Below are positions 1 to 6,275 of a stretch of 34,973 nt of DNA, in pieces; within the stretch, counting starts at the first letter, position 1; each line of letters starts with the position of its first letter. This DNA comes from JBLMYQ01 sp050258375 (GTDB lineage Bacteria > Bacillota > Clostridia > Acetivibrionales > UBA4821): contig JBLMYQ010000015.1 in NCBI GenBank assembly GCA_050258375.1, positions 1-34,973 of the forward strand, written 5' to 3'. The notes below the pieces were generated by a model. It worked only from the letters and a program-made list of their open reading frames with translations. It ran no database searches and was not told the origin of the DNA. The position numbers and the translations under genes were made by a program.

Positions 1-1
1 A

Positions 2-2752
2 TATGAGCCAGAAGCTAGAATAGTATCAAGCTTTGATAAAAAACCTTTTAACTTTAAAGATAACTTTAAAGACAAAAAAACCAAAGCGTATAATACTTTT
101 GTTGATAATACCTCATACATAGGCAAGACAGCAGGAGAAAAAGGCAATATAGCAACCACAACAGCAAGACTTTCAGCTGGTACAGTTAAAAACAGTCTCG
201 AAAATGGTCTTGTAAATATGGAAGGTAAAAAGGTAATTGATAGAGGGTTACAAGAAGTATTTAACCTTCCTAAAGAGGAACAGCAAGCCCTAGATGAATT
301 ATTATTCCATCAACATAATATCGACAGGATAAAGCAGAAGAAGCCTGTATTTGGATTTAATGATACAACAGCAAATTCTCAGCAAATTGTTAATGCTATT
401 AAAAAACAATATCCACATTTAGAAGAAAGCGCAAAGGTTGTGACAGATACATTAAAAAGCTTACTTGATGAATGGGGCGTTAAATCCGGCTTGGTTGCTC
501 CTGAGCTAAGAGATTACTTACAGACTATGTATAAAAACTATGTACCGACTTATAGGAAACTTGGCGGCGCTGATGCAATAATGACCAAATCTCGTGGAAT
601 GAGTGTGGCGAAGATTATCAATAATGCTGTAGGAGGGGATAAAGATTTAATAACCTTAAGAGAATCAATCCCTATGCTTATTGACAAGACTATCAGAGCA
701 GCTAAAAAGAATGAAGTATATCAAACTATACTTGATATAGCAAGAAAACAACCTGGTAATCCATATGCTCAATTATTAGAAGCTACTGACAAAATTGATA
801 AAGTATTAGAACAAAAACAAATACAATCAATGCTTGATTCAGTGAAAGCAGATGGGTTAGAGGCTATATCCTCATTCGCAGATAAAGCACTGGAAGCTGA
901 CCCAATACAAGGGTATATGTTAACTGTAATGGAAAAAGGAAAGCCAGTTAAACTAAAGATAACTAAAGAGTTATTTGATAGTTTAAAATCCCTTGATAAG
1001 GTTGATGATACAGCCCTAAATCAAGCCTTGCAGTTATGGAAAAAGGGGTTTACCAATCCTTTCAAAGCGTTAGTGACCGGGTATAATCCTTTGTTTGCAG
1101 TTAAAAACGTAGTAAGGGATATTCCAACAGCATATATTCAAGGGACAGAGAACAACCCTTTCAAGTTTGCTAAGAATTTATATGATGCTGGAAAGGATAT
1201 GGCTACTAACGCAGAAAGATTCCAAGAATACAAAGCTTTGGGAGGCGAAGGAGGCAACTTCTTCAACGTAGAAAAAGGATTAAAGCCTAAAGGATGGTAT
1301 GAAAAACCATTAAAGGCGATAGGAGCGTTAAACAACGCTACCGAAACATTGCCAAGATATGCAGAGTATATAGGGACTCTAAAGCGTGGCGGTACGGATT
1401 ATGCTAATAAAATGAAAGGAATGTACAACGCACAGGAAGTAACAACAAACTTTAGCAGACATGGAGATTTGACAAAGGCTGTTGACGCCGTTGTTCCATA
1501 TTTAAACCCTGCATTTCAAGGTATGGATAAGTTTATAAGGTCAATGGGTAAGCCTAAGAATGTTGCAAAAGCAGTAGGGGTTACTACAGTTCCAACTGCG
1601 ACACTATATGCTATCAATCAAGCGGTAGACAAAGAGGGTTACGACCAACTAGACAACAGGACAAAAGATAATTACTTTTTGATATCTAAAAAATTATTTG
1701 GAGGCAAAAGTGGAGAATTTATAAAACTGCCTAAAACAAGAGAAGCAGGGGTATTATTTGGTGCATTATTTGAAAGATTAGCAAGGCTGGCGCAAGGGCA
1801 AGAAGATTCGTTCAAAGGCTTTGCTGGCAATGCAGCCCAAAATATGTTACCTAACAATCCTTTTACAAGCAACCAAGCATATCCTTTATATCAAGCATTC
1901 TTTACTGAAAACGGCAAGGATTGGGCTGGTCGCGACATTGTACCATCAGCTTTAAAGGATTATTCTCCAAAGTATCAGTATGATGCACAGACTAGCGAAA
2001 TCGCCAAAGCTATAGGAGATAAATTCAATATATCACCTAAGAAACTGGATTATCTTGCTAAATCATGGCTAGGCATAATAAGTCAAGCTGGATTACCATT
2101 GGCAACTAAAAGCAATTATTCGAATGGCAGAGGTAAAATACTAGGCGTATTGACTGCACCTTTTACAGCAGATGCACTATACAACAACGATATACAAAAT
2201 GACTTTTACAATAATATTGAAAAGGTCAATACTCAAAATAAAGATGCTAAACTGTTGGGAATCGAAGGAGTGCCAAACTTGCTAAGTGGCTTAAATAAAT
2301 CAAGTGGAGATATGGCGACTATACGAAACCTTATGAAGCAAGTTGAAGCAGACCCTAATTTGAATAACGTTCAGAAACAAAACAAGCTAAGAGATTATCA
2401 ACAGCAAATACTTAATATAGCACAGAGAAATAATTCGTTAGTAAAAAACAACGATAATTCTGTTAGTGCAAAATATCCAGAACTTACAGGCACTTATTAT
2501 CCGGAATCATCATTTACAGTTAACAAACAAAAAATTAATCTTGTACCAGAGGAATATACACAGTATCAGCAAATAGCAGATAATAGGTTTAAACAAATTT
2601 CTTCTAACATGAGATTGGATAAAAATTTTGATAGCTATACTGATGATGTAAAAGAAAAAATGATTAAAAAGATGTTGGATGATGCTAATGATTATGCTAA
2701 AAACCAAATTTTAAATCAGCGGTTGTTGAAAAGGGGAAACGTCTATAATTAA
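2..2752 (+). CDS. Large phage virion-associated protein, LPD38-like (5' end missing)
   Basis: The reading frame is open to the first base of the window, so this is the 3' part (about 916 residues) of a longer gene. The first ATG that could be used, at 218, has no ribosome binding site and sits inside the continuing frame, so it is not a true start. The segment near 1050-1190 (…GYNPLFAVKNVVRDIPTAY…) followed by an Ala/Gly-rich helical stretch resembles the LPD38 domain of large polyvalent proteins in phages and mobile elements. Such proteins are thought to travel with the virion, sometimes with several enzymatic domains upstream; none of those is visible here. The C-terminal 200 residues are Asn/Gln/Lys rich with YPE and YQQIAD motifs. 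The holin and endolysin genes downstream support a late-operon position. The phage origin is fairly sure; the exact role is not known. Confidence 0.75.
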   Translation, partial: YEPEARIVSSFDKKPFNFKDNFKDKKTKAYNTFVDNTSYIGKTAGEKGNIATTTARLSAGTVKNSLENGLVNMEGKKVIDRGLQEVFNLPKEEQQALDELLFHQHNIDRIKQKKPVFGFNDTTANSQQIVNAIKKQYPHLEESAKVVTDTLKSLLDEWGVKSGLVAPELRDYLQTMYKNYVPTYRKLGGADAIMTKSRGMSVAKIINNAVGGDKDLITLRESIPMLIDKTIRAAKKNEVYQTILDIARKQPGNPYAQLLEATDKIDKVLEQKQIQSMLDSVKADGLEAISSFADKALEADPIQGYMLTVMEKGKPVKLKITKELFDSLKSLDKVDDTALNQALQLWKKGFTNPFKALVTGYNPLFAVKNVVRDIPTAYIQGTENNPFKFAKNLYDAGKDMATNAERFQEYKALGGEGGNFFNVEKGLKPKGWYEKPLKAIGALNNATETLPRYAEYIGTLKRGGTDYANKMKGMYNAQEVTTNFSRHGDLTKAVDAVVPYLNPAFQGMDKFIRSMGKPKNVAKAVGVTTVPTATLYAINQAVDKEGYDQLDNRTKDNYFLISKKLFGGKSGEFIKLPKTREAGVLFGALFERLARLAQGQEDSFKGFAGNAAQNMLPNNPFTSNQAYPLYQAFFTENGKDWAGRDIVPSALKDYSPKYQYDAQTSEIAKAIGDKFNISPKKLDYLAKSWLGIISQAGLPLATKSNYSNGRGKILGVLTAPFTADALYNNDIQNDFYNNIEKVNTQNKDAKLLGIEGVPNLLSGLNKSSGDMATIRNLMKQVEADPNLNNVQKQNKLRDYQQQILNIAQRNNSLVKNNDNSVSAKYPELTGTYYPESSFTVNKQKINLVPEEYTQYQQIADNRFKQISSNMRLDKNFDSYTDDVKEKMIKKMLDDANDYAKNQILNQRLLKRGNVYN

Positions 2753-2780
2753 GGGGGTAATAACATAAAGCCCCCTTAAT
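2748..2780 (+). other. Strong RNA hairpin overlapping the stop codon of the large phage gene
   Basis: ATTAAGGGGG at 2748-2757 pairs perfectly with CCCCCTTAAT at 2771-2780 around a 13-base loop. The stem includes the stop codon of the upstream gene. No T-run follows, so it is not a standard intrinsic terminator; it may stabilise or separate transcripts in the late operon. Confidence 0.5.
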
Positions 2781-2781
2781 A

Positions 2782-2838
2782 AAAATGGCTTATTCGGGCT
2801 TATAAAGCCTCGCCTTTTTAGCTTGAAATAGCCATTTT
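2782..2838 (+). other. Second structured intergenic RNA element
   Basis: AAAATGGCT at 2782-2790 pairs with AGCCATTTT at 2830-2838. Inside it, GGGCT (2796-2800) can pair with AGCCT (2806-2810). A perfect 14-base palindrome, TCGTGGCACCACGA, follows at 2847-2860. I do not recognise a known RNA family. Confidence 0.4.
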
Positions 2839-2862
2839 GACCATATTCGTGGCACCACGAAA

Positions 2863-2895
2863 TTGGTAGACCGAAAGGTCTTTTTTTATTACCAA
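2863..2895 (+). terminator. Terminator-like hairpin before the lysis genes
   Basis: AGACC (2868-2872) and GGTCT (2877-2881) form a stem with a GAAA tetraloop, followed by a run of seven T. An outer TTGGTA/TACCAA pair (2863-2868 and 2890-2895) could compete with it. It lies just ahead of the lysis cassette and could reduce read-through from the virion genes. Confidence 0.55.
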
Positions 2896-2916
2896 AATAC
2901 AAAGGAGGATTGAGGG

Positions 2917-3198
2917 ATGGAACTATTACCAAAGTTTGCAGAGTACGGATTAGGTATTTTTTCAGTAGCTTGTATTGTAGTAGTGGTGTTCTTATTTATT
3001 AATGCAAATAAAGAAAAAAAAGAGGCTAAAGACTATGCCAACGATTATAAGAGCTTATTAAGTAATAACCAAGAGATTATGAAACTGAATACTAAGGTTA
3101 TTGACAACAACACAAAAGCAATAACTGAGTTGATTAATTTTCTCCAAGTATCAGTAACGAGAATCGAAACAAAGTTAGATGAACTGTTAAGGAGGTAG
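2917..3198 (+). CDS. Small holin-like membrane protein (BhlA/UviB type)
   Basis: This 93-residue protein has one hydrophobic segment at about residues 11-28, then a charged Lys/Glu stretch and a helical, Asn-rich coiled-coil tail ending in a basic LLRR. This layout (short outside end, one membrane helix, charged coiled coil) matches BhlA/UviB-like holin proteins of Gram-positive phages and clostridial plasmids. A near-perfect AAAGGAGG site lies at 2902-2909. It is followed 2 bases later by the endolysin gene, so the two are almost certainly one lysis unit. It could instead be a membrane-anchored spanin-like or regulatory partner of the second holin; the family call rests on architecture rather than on a diagnostic motif. 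Confidence 0.65.
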   Translation: MELLPKFAEYGLGIFSVACIVVVVFLFINANKEKKEAKDYANDYKSLLSNNQEIMKLNTKVIDNNTKAITELINFLQVSVTRIETKLDELLRR

Positions 3199-3200
3199 CT

Positions 3201-3734
3201 ATGCAAAACGGAAAGTATGTAATCTATGTTAGCCCATCCGTACAAGAACATAATATCGGTATAGGCAATTATGGCTCTGAAGAAGCAGAAATGAACGATA
3301 CCGCTGATATTCTATGCGAATTTCTTAAGATTGACGGCAGATTTATAGTATATCGCAATAAGCCGGAAATGAATCTAAAACAAATCATTGCAGACTCTAA
3401 CGCTAAAAAGGTTGATTTGCATATCGCCATACATTCTAATGCTTGCAATGGCAAGGCAAGAGGAACAGAAGTATTTTACAACTTGCTATCAGTAAGAGGA
3501 AAGAAATTAGCACAATACATCTATAACAACATGGAAGCCATTACACCATCTAAAGACAGAGGCATAAAAGGAACATTATCACTAGGCGAAGTAAAAACTA
3601 AAGCAGTAGCAGCCTTAATTGAAGTAGCATTCCACGATAACCTACAAGATGCCAAATGGATAATGGCAAATAAAAAAGCCATTGCAAAGGCTATTTATCA
3701 AGGGATAATTAAATATTTAAGGGAGGGGAAATGA
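3201..3734 (+). CDS. N-acetylmuramoyl-L-alanine amidase (phage endolysin)
   Basis: This 177-residue enzyme has an Amidase_3 fold and probably cuts the bond between N-acetylmuramic acid and the peptide stem of peptidoglycan, releasing phage progeny. Likely zinc ligands are the His in QEHN (residue 17), a Glu in SEEAE (28-30) and the His in IHSNA (residue 78). The catalytic Glu is probably E141 in IEVAFHDN. The catalytic domain fills the whole protein; there is no wall-binding domain and no signal peptide, so export would rely on the holins. AAGGAGG lies just upstream (3189-3195). Its stop codon is 1 base before the next holin start, suggesting translational coupling. Confidence 0.88.
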   Translation: MQNGKYVIYVSPSVQEHNIGIGNYGSEEAEMNDTADILCEFLKIDGRFIVYRNKPEMNLKQIIADSNAKKVDLHIAIHSNACNGKARGTEVFYNLLSVRGKKLAQYIYNNMEAITPSKDRGIKGTLSLGEVKTKAVAALIEVAFHDNLQDAKWIMANKKAIAKAIYQGIIKYLREGK

Positions 3735-3735
3735 T

Positions 3736-3915
3736 ATGAAGAACATGAAAAAGAAATTAACAAATCCATTATTTTTAATTGCATTGTTCGGTTTTATTTA
3801 TCAAGTGTTACAGTATTTCGGAATCAAAATACCTGATGCTGATTTTAAAACATTTGTAGACTTAATTAGTTATATTGTAATTGGTACTGGTGTATATAGT
3901 ACATATGATAAGTAA
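3736..3915 (+). CDS. Small phage holin (phi LC3-like)
   Basis: A 59-residue protein with a basic N-terminus (MKNMKKKLTNP), a first hydrophobic segment at about residues 12-28, a short polar turn (KIPDADF) and a second hydrophobic segment at about 41-54. This is the common layout of small Gram-positive holins of the phi LC3 type, which form lesions in the membrane and let the endolysin out. The start has GGGAGG seven to ten bases upstream and is 1 base past the endolysin stop. Two candidate holins around one endolysin suggest a holin/antiholin or two-holin arrangement. Confidence 0.75.
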   Translation: MKNMKKKLTNPLFLIALFGFIYQVLQYFGIKIPDADFKTFVDLISYIVIGTGVYSTYDK

Positions 3916-3942
3916 AGGGTGCTTAATTGCACCCTTTTATAC
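3914..3942. terminator. Bidirectional terminator between convergent phage genes
   Basis: AAAGGGTGC and GCACCCTTT form a 9-bp stem around TTAATT, with A-rich and T-rich flanks on the two sides. It lies between the holin stop and the stop of the convergent DUF1828-like gene and can serve both strands. Confidence 0.75.
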
Positions 3943-4701
3943 AGCTTCTTTTAATATTTCATCTCGATTACTCCAAGATATTGTTTTATCTGAATTTTTA
4001 TCTAATATATTCATAATTTCAGGAGTCCAAATATCTTCTTTATCGTTAATCAGTGAAATACCGCAAAAATTATTATTAGTTTTTCTTAAGTCTTCCCATT
4101 GGAAAGCTGTTTTCTTAGCCATATTTAAACCTAAAGATGGTGATGAAGATGTAATCGGCTCTATAATTACAGGCTTTGGTCTTATTATTACAAAATCGAA
4201 TTTGTATTCGCACGAGTATCCTGAAAATAATAATGCTTTAAAATCAATTCCTTTATTATAAAGAAAATTCTTTAAGTCATCTCTAAAAGTAGATTTATCT
4301 TTCTCAACCCCTGTATAAGTTAAATTGCTAACTGAAACGATAGCATTAATAAAATTGCTAAATGCAATTCCAAAATTATTTGAATAATCTACATAACTTT
4401 TGATTTCACAATCGTCAAATATTGTGTTGGTTCTTTTAGAAATAGAGCTAATATATTGCTTTCTCGTAGGGGTATTTATATCAATCCCGTTTAAAAAAAG
4501 ATACTCAAAAGTAGTCCCATCGTCAGTTAAAATTATATCGTCACCTTGTTTTTCTATAAAAACTTCTATATGGTCATGGCTTTCTCTTAAAAATGGCGTA
4601 ATAATATGGCAATATTTATCATTGCATGATTCAACTACAAAGCTACCTTTTAGCCAGCTTAAATAGTTTTGCACATAATCAACGCACGTAAGCATATCCA
4701 T
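3937..4701 (-). CDS. DUF1828/DUF1829-domain protein, phage-borne accessory gene
   Basis: This 254-residue protein has an N-terminal half like DUF1828, with the typical stretch HDHIEVFIEKQGDDIILTDD at about residues 42-61. The C-terminal half is like DUF1829, with KFDFVIIRPKP followed by a helix carrying K and W residues (…KKTAFQWEDLRKT…). Proteins with this pair are found in mobile and accessory regions of bacteria; no biochemical role is established to my knowledge. I chose the ATG at 4701 because AAGGAG lies 11 bases upstream, whereas a GTG four codons earlier would be too close to it. It follows its partner gene by about 50 bases on the same strand and faces the phage lysis genes, as phage cargo genes often do. 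Defence, superinfection exclusion or toxin-antitoxin function is only inferred. Confidence 0.7.
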   Translation of the reverse strand: MDMLTCVDYVQNYLSWLKGSFVVESCNDKYCHIITPFLRESHDHIEVFIEKQGDDIILTDDGTTFEYLFLNGIDINTPTRKQYISSISKRTNTIFDDCEIKSYVDYSNNFGIAFSNFINAIVSVSNLTYTGVEKDKSTFRDDLKNFLYNKGIDFKALLFSGYSCEYKFDFVIIRPKPVIIEPITSSSPSLGLNMAKKTAFQWEDLRKTNNNFCGISLINDKEDIWTPEIMNILDKNSDKTISWSNRDEILKEAV

Positions 4702-4753
4702 ATTTATCACCACTCCTTCTTAGTGTAATTATATCATAAATATGTATTTTTGT

Positions 4754-5173
4754 TTATATTATTGCCTGATAAATACCATTAAATTCAATTTTGCATTCCT
4801 TTAAAAAGTCATCAAATGCTTGATTCACGTCAGAAAGGCATATATCATCTACTTCATAAACTTGGTTTTTGTTTGCTCCATCCCAATAATGTTTATGCGA
4901 AAACTTTTCTTTATAATAATGCTTGTTATAATCCCATATTCTAATAGGAATCGAGGACTTATATAATAGACAAAAAGAATAAGATTTTCCACGTCTCGAG
5001 TTTGAATAATAAGCATCTAATATTAATTCTAAACCTTCTTCAGTAATTACAGGGACTCTCAATGTGTGCCGTTGAATGCCTTTACAAACTATTGGTTGCC
5101 ATTTTATGCTAATATCTTCTGGTATAACTTTTTTGGCATTATATAAAGCATCTGCTTCTTCTTGCGTTACCAT
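4754..5173 (-). CDS. DUF6978-like protein, partner of the DUF1828 gene
   Basis: A 139-residue soluble protein starting MVTQEEADALYNAKK, the kind of opening seen in DUF6978 proteins. Later it has basic strand-forming stretches (SNSRRGKSYSFCLLYK), a His-rich segment (HYYKEKFSHKHYW) and an acidic helical end (DVNQAFDDFLKEC). The ATG at 5173 is preceded by GAGGTG at a spacing of 7-8 bases; a GTG three codons upstream overlaps that site and is less likely. It lies directly upstream of the DUF1828-like gene on the same strand. The family assignment is from memory of the N-terminal motif and overall layout and is moderate. Enzymatic activity cannot be judged from the sequence. Confidence 0.6.
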   Translation of the reverse strand: MVTQEEADALYNAKKVIPEDISIKWQPIVCKGIQRHTLRVPVITEEGLELILDAYYSNSRRGKSYSFCLLYKSSIPIRIWDYNKHYYKEKFSHKHYWDGANKNQVYEVDDICLSDVNQAFDDFLKECKIEFNGIYQAII

Positions 5174-5243
5174 AGAAAGCACCTCACATAATTATTATCT
5201 TAATACCCTAAACAATACCATAATATAACAAAATATTCAATAT

Positions 5244-5414
5244 TTATATTGCCCTCACTTGTCCAACAACCTCAATCTTCCCATCTTCAGCACAAACAAT
5301 ATACTTGCTATCATCCTTGCCAAATATAACAAACTTATTTTCGCTTACTTGTTTAATATAATTCACTTCTTTATCAATCTTCTTTGCTTTTTCAAATACT
5401 TCTTTCATATTCAT
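5244..5414 (-). CDS. Small hypothetical phage-region protein
   Basis: A 56-residue protein, MNMKEVFEKAKKID… ending GKIEVVGQVRAI. It has an amphipathic N-terminal helix followed by short beta strands (NKFVIFGKDDSKYIVCAEDG), suggesting a small alpha-beta fold. AGAGGAG lies 10 bases upstream of the ATG at 5414, and codon use looks like its neighbours. It is co-directional with the two accessory genes that follow it (70 bases away) and may be part of the same transcript. I do not recognise its family. Confidence 0.6.
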   Translation of the reverse strand: MNMKEVFEKAKKIDKEVNYIKQVSENKFVIFGKDDSKYIVCAEDGKIEVVGQVRAI

Positions 5415-5780
5415 ACAATCACGCTCCTCTGGAAATAGAATAGCAGGGGTATAAGGGCGATTGTTGCGGTTGATACAAAATGCAATATTTTTGATGCGAA
5501 ATACATTGTAATAAAAAGAGAATATAGCTAAAAAATAACATAAAAGCCATTTATTAGAGATTAGCTTTCATTTTCTTCGATTTTCTTTACATATCTGTAA
5601 AATGCTGTTATAATTACATTTAATGTACAGATAAATAATGCATATGCGATTTATTACGGCAAACAGGAAAGGAGAGGGGAGAAAGACTGATTATATCAAT
5701 AATATTAGTTAGTTGTATATGGGGTAAATAAAAACCTTGAATAATAAAAATATCGGGAAATATTTTTATCGGGGTGGAGT
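5415..5780. other. Non-coding stretch with one promoter
   Basis: No convincing gene is seen in these 366 bases. The stretch contains the TTTACA/TATAAT promoter and dyad at 5586-5614 and an AAAGGAGAGGGGAG purine run at 5668-5681 without a useful start codon behind it. This may be the boundary zone between phage cargo and host DNA. Confidence 0.5.
5586..5614 (+). promoter_or_regulatory. Vegetative-type promoter with an overlapping operator-like dyad
   Basis: TTTACA (5586-5591) and TATAAT (5609-5614) are separated by exactly 17 bases. The -35 box is the left arm of a dyad, TTTACA-TATC-TGTAAA (5586-5601), which would let a dimeric repressor block it. The next gene on this strand starts at 5781. 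Confidence 0.6.
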
Positions 5781-5987
5781 ATGGCAAATGTAGAAAGAGA
5801 ATTTGAAGAATACTCATACAGAAAATTTGAGGAAACAGTAGCGGGGGTTTTGAAGACACAAGACAAAAACAATAAAACGATTATTATAAACGACGAATAC
5901 TTTAATTCAGAAATATCCTTTTCATTAATGGATAGGTATGCAACACGTTTGTATAACTCTATGTATGATAAAGGGAGAGGCGTTTGA
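5781..5987 (+). CDS. Small hypothetical protein at the phage/tRNA boundary
   Basis: A 68-residue, mostly helical and charged protein (MANVEREFEEYSYRKFEETV … SLMDRYATRLYNSMYDKGRGV). GGGTGGAG lies just upstream of the ATG, and a good promoter lies about 170 bases upstream. Its last codons and stop are part of a 16-bp perfect hairpin (5965-6003). The N-terminal FEEYSYRKFEETVAGVL stretch recalls short sigma-like regulators of mobile elements, but this is too weak for a call. It ends 28 bases from the 3' end of the tRNA gene and could be phage or host. Confidence 0.5.
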   Translation: MANVEREFEEYSYRKFEETVAGVLKTQDKNNKTIIINDEYFNSEISFSLMDRYATRLYNSMYDKGRGV

Positions 5988-6003
5988 CCTCTCCCTTTAT
6001 CAT
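5965..6003. terminator. 16-bp perfect hairpin between the small gene and tRNA-Gln
   Basis: Positions 5965-5980 pair without mismatch with 5988-6003 around the loop CGTTTGA. The stem contains GGGAGAGG and its complement. It lacks a long T-run on either strand but sits between a + strand gene and the 3' end of a - strand tRNA, so a two-way terminator or processing role is likely. Confidence 0.55.
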
Positions 6004-6015
6004 TTGGGTTACTAT

Positions 6016-6089
6016 TGGCTGCGGGACTAGGGCTCGAACCCAGACAAAATGATCCAGAATCATTCGTGCTACCATTACACAATCCCGCA
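6016..6089 (-). tRNA. tRNA-Gln (anticodon CTG)
   Basis: The reverse strand folds into a full cloverleaf: acceptor stem TGCGGGA/TCCCGCA, D arm with AATGGTAG, anticodon stem AATGA/TCATT with loop TTCTGGA, T arm CTGGG-TTCGAGC-CCTAG, discriminator G and an encoded CCA. The anticodon CTG reads CAG codons. The 3' end points toward the prophage region, so the gene is a plausible integration site. Confidence 0.95.
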
Positions 6090-6107
6090 ATGTTTTGCGC
6101 AAAAAAT

Positions 6108-6136
6108 ATTATAGCACTATAGTTTTAAGTAATCAA
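6108..6136 (-). promoter_or_regulatory. Promoter of tRNA-Gln
   Basis: On the reverse strand TTGATT (6136-6131) and a perfect TATAAT (6113-6108) are 17 bases apart, with the -10 box about 18 bases ahead of the mature tRNA 5' end. Confidence 0.65.
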
Positions 6137-6241
6137 GAGGTAAAACCAATTATTTAAATTATGTAAAGTTCGTAACATAAATTTAATTGGCACTTTTAGT
6201 AATGTTTGTATTATAATATAATTAGATATTTTTCTTAAAGC

Positions 6242-6257
6242 CCAAAAACGTTTTTGG
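6242..6257. repeat. 16-bp perfect palindrome upstream of the coiled-coil gene
   Basis: CCAAAAACGTTTTTGG is self-complementary and lies about 20 bases ahead of the start codon, just before the GAGGGG ribosome binding site. It could be a dimeric repressor site or a small mRNA hairpin that affects translation. Confidence 0.5.
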
Positions 6258-6275
6258 CGAGGGGTAGACTAAGTT

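Noticed and set aside
2753..2916. A tRNA or small gene between the virion and holin genes
   Set aside because: The stems do not form a cloverleaf, and no start codon with a ribosome binding site opens a useful frame.
5705..6082. A 125-codon - strand frame running through tRNA-Gln
   Set aside because: It includes most of a clear tRNA gene and is antisense to a better-supported small gene.
6230..6275. Cyclic-di-GMP or other known riboswitch ahead of the coiled-coil gene
   Set aside because: Only a 16-bp palindrome is present; the conserved bases of known aptamers are missing.
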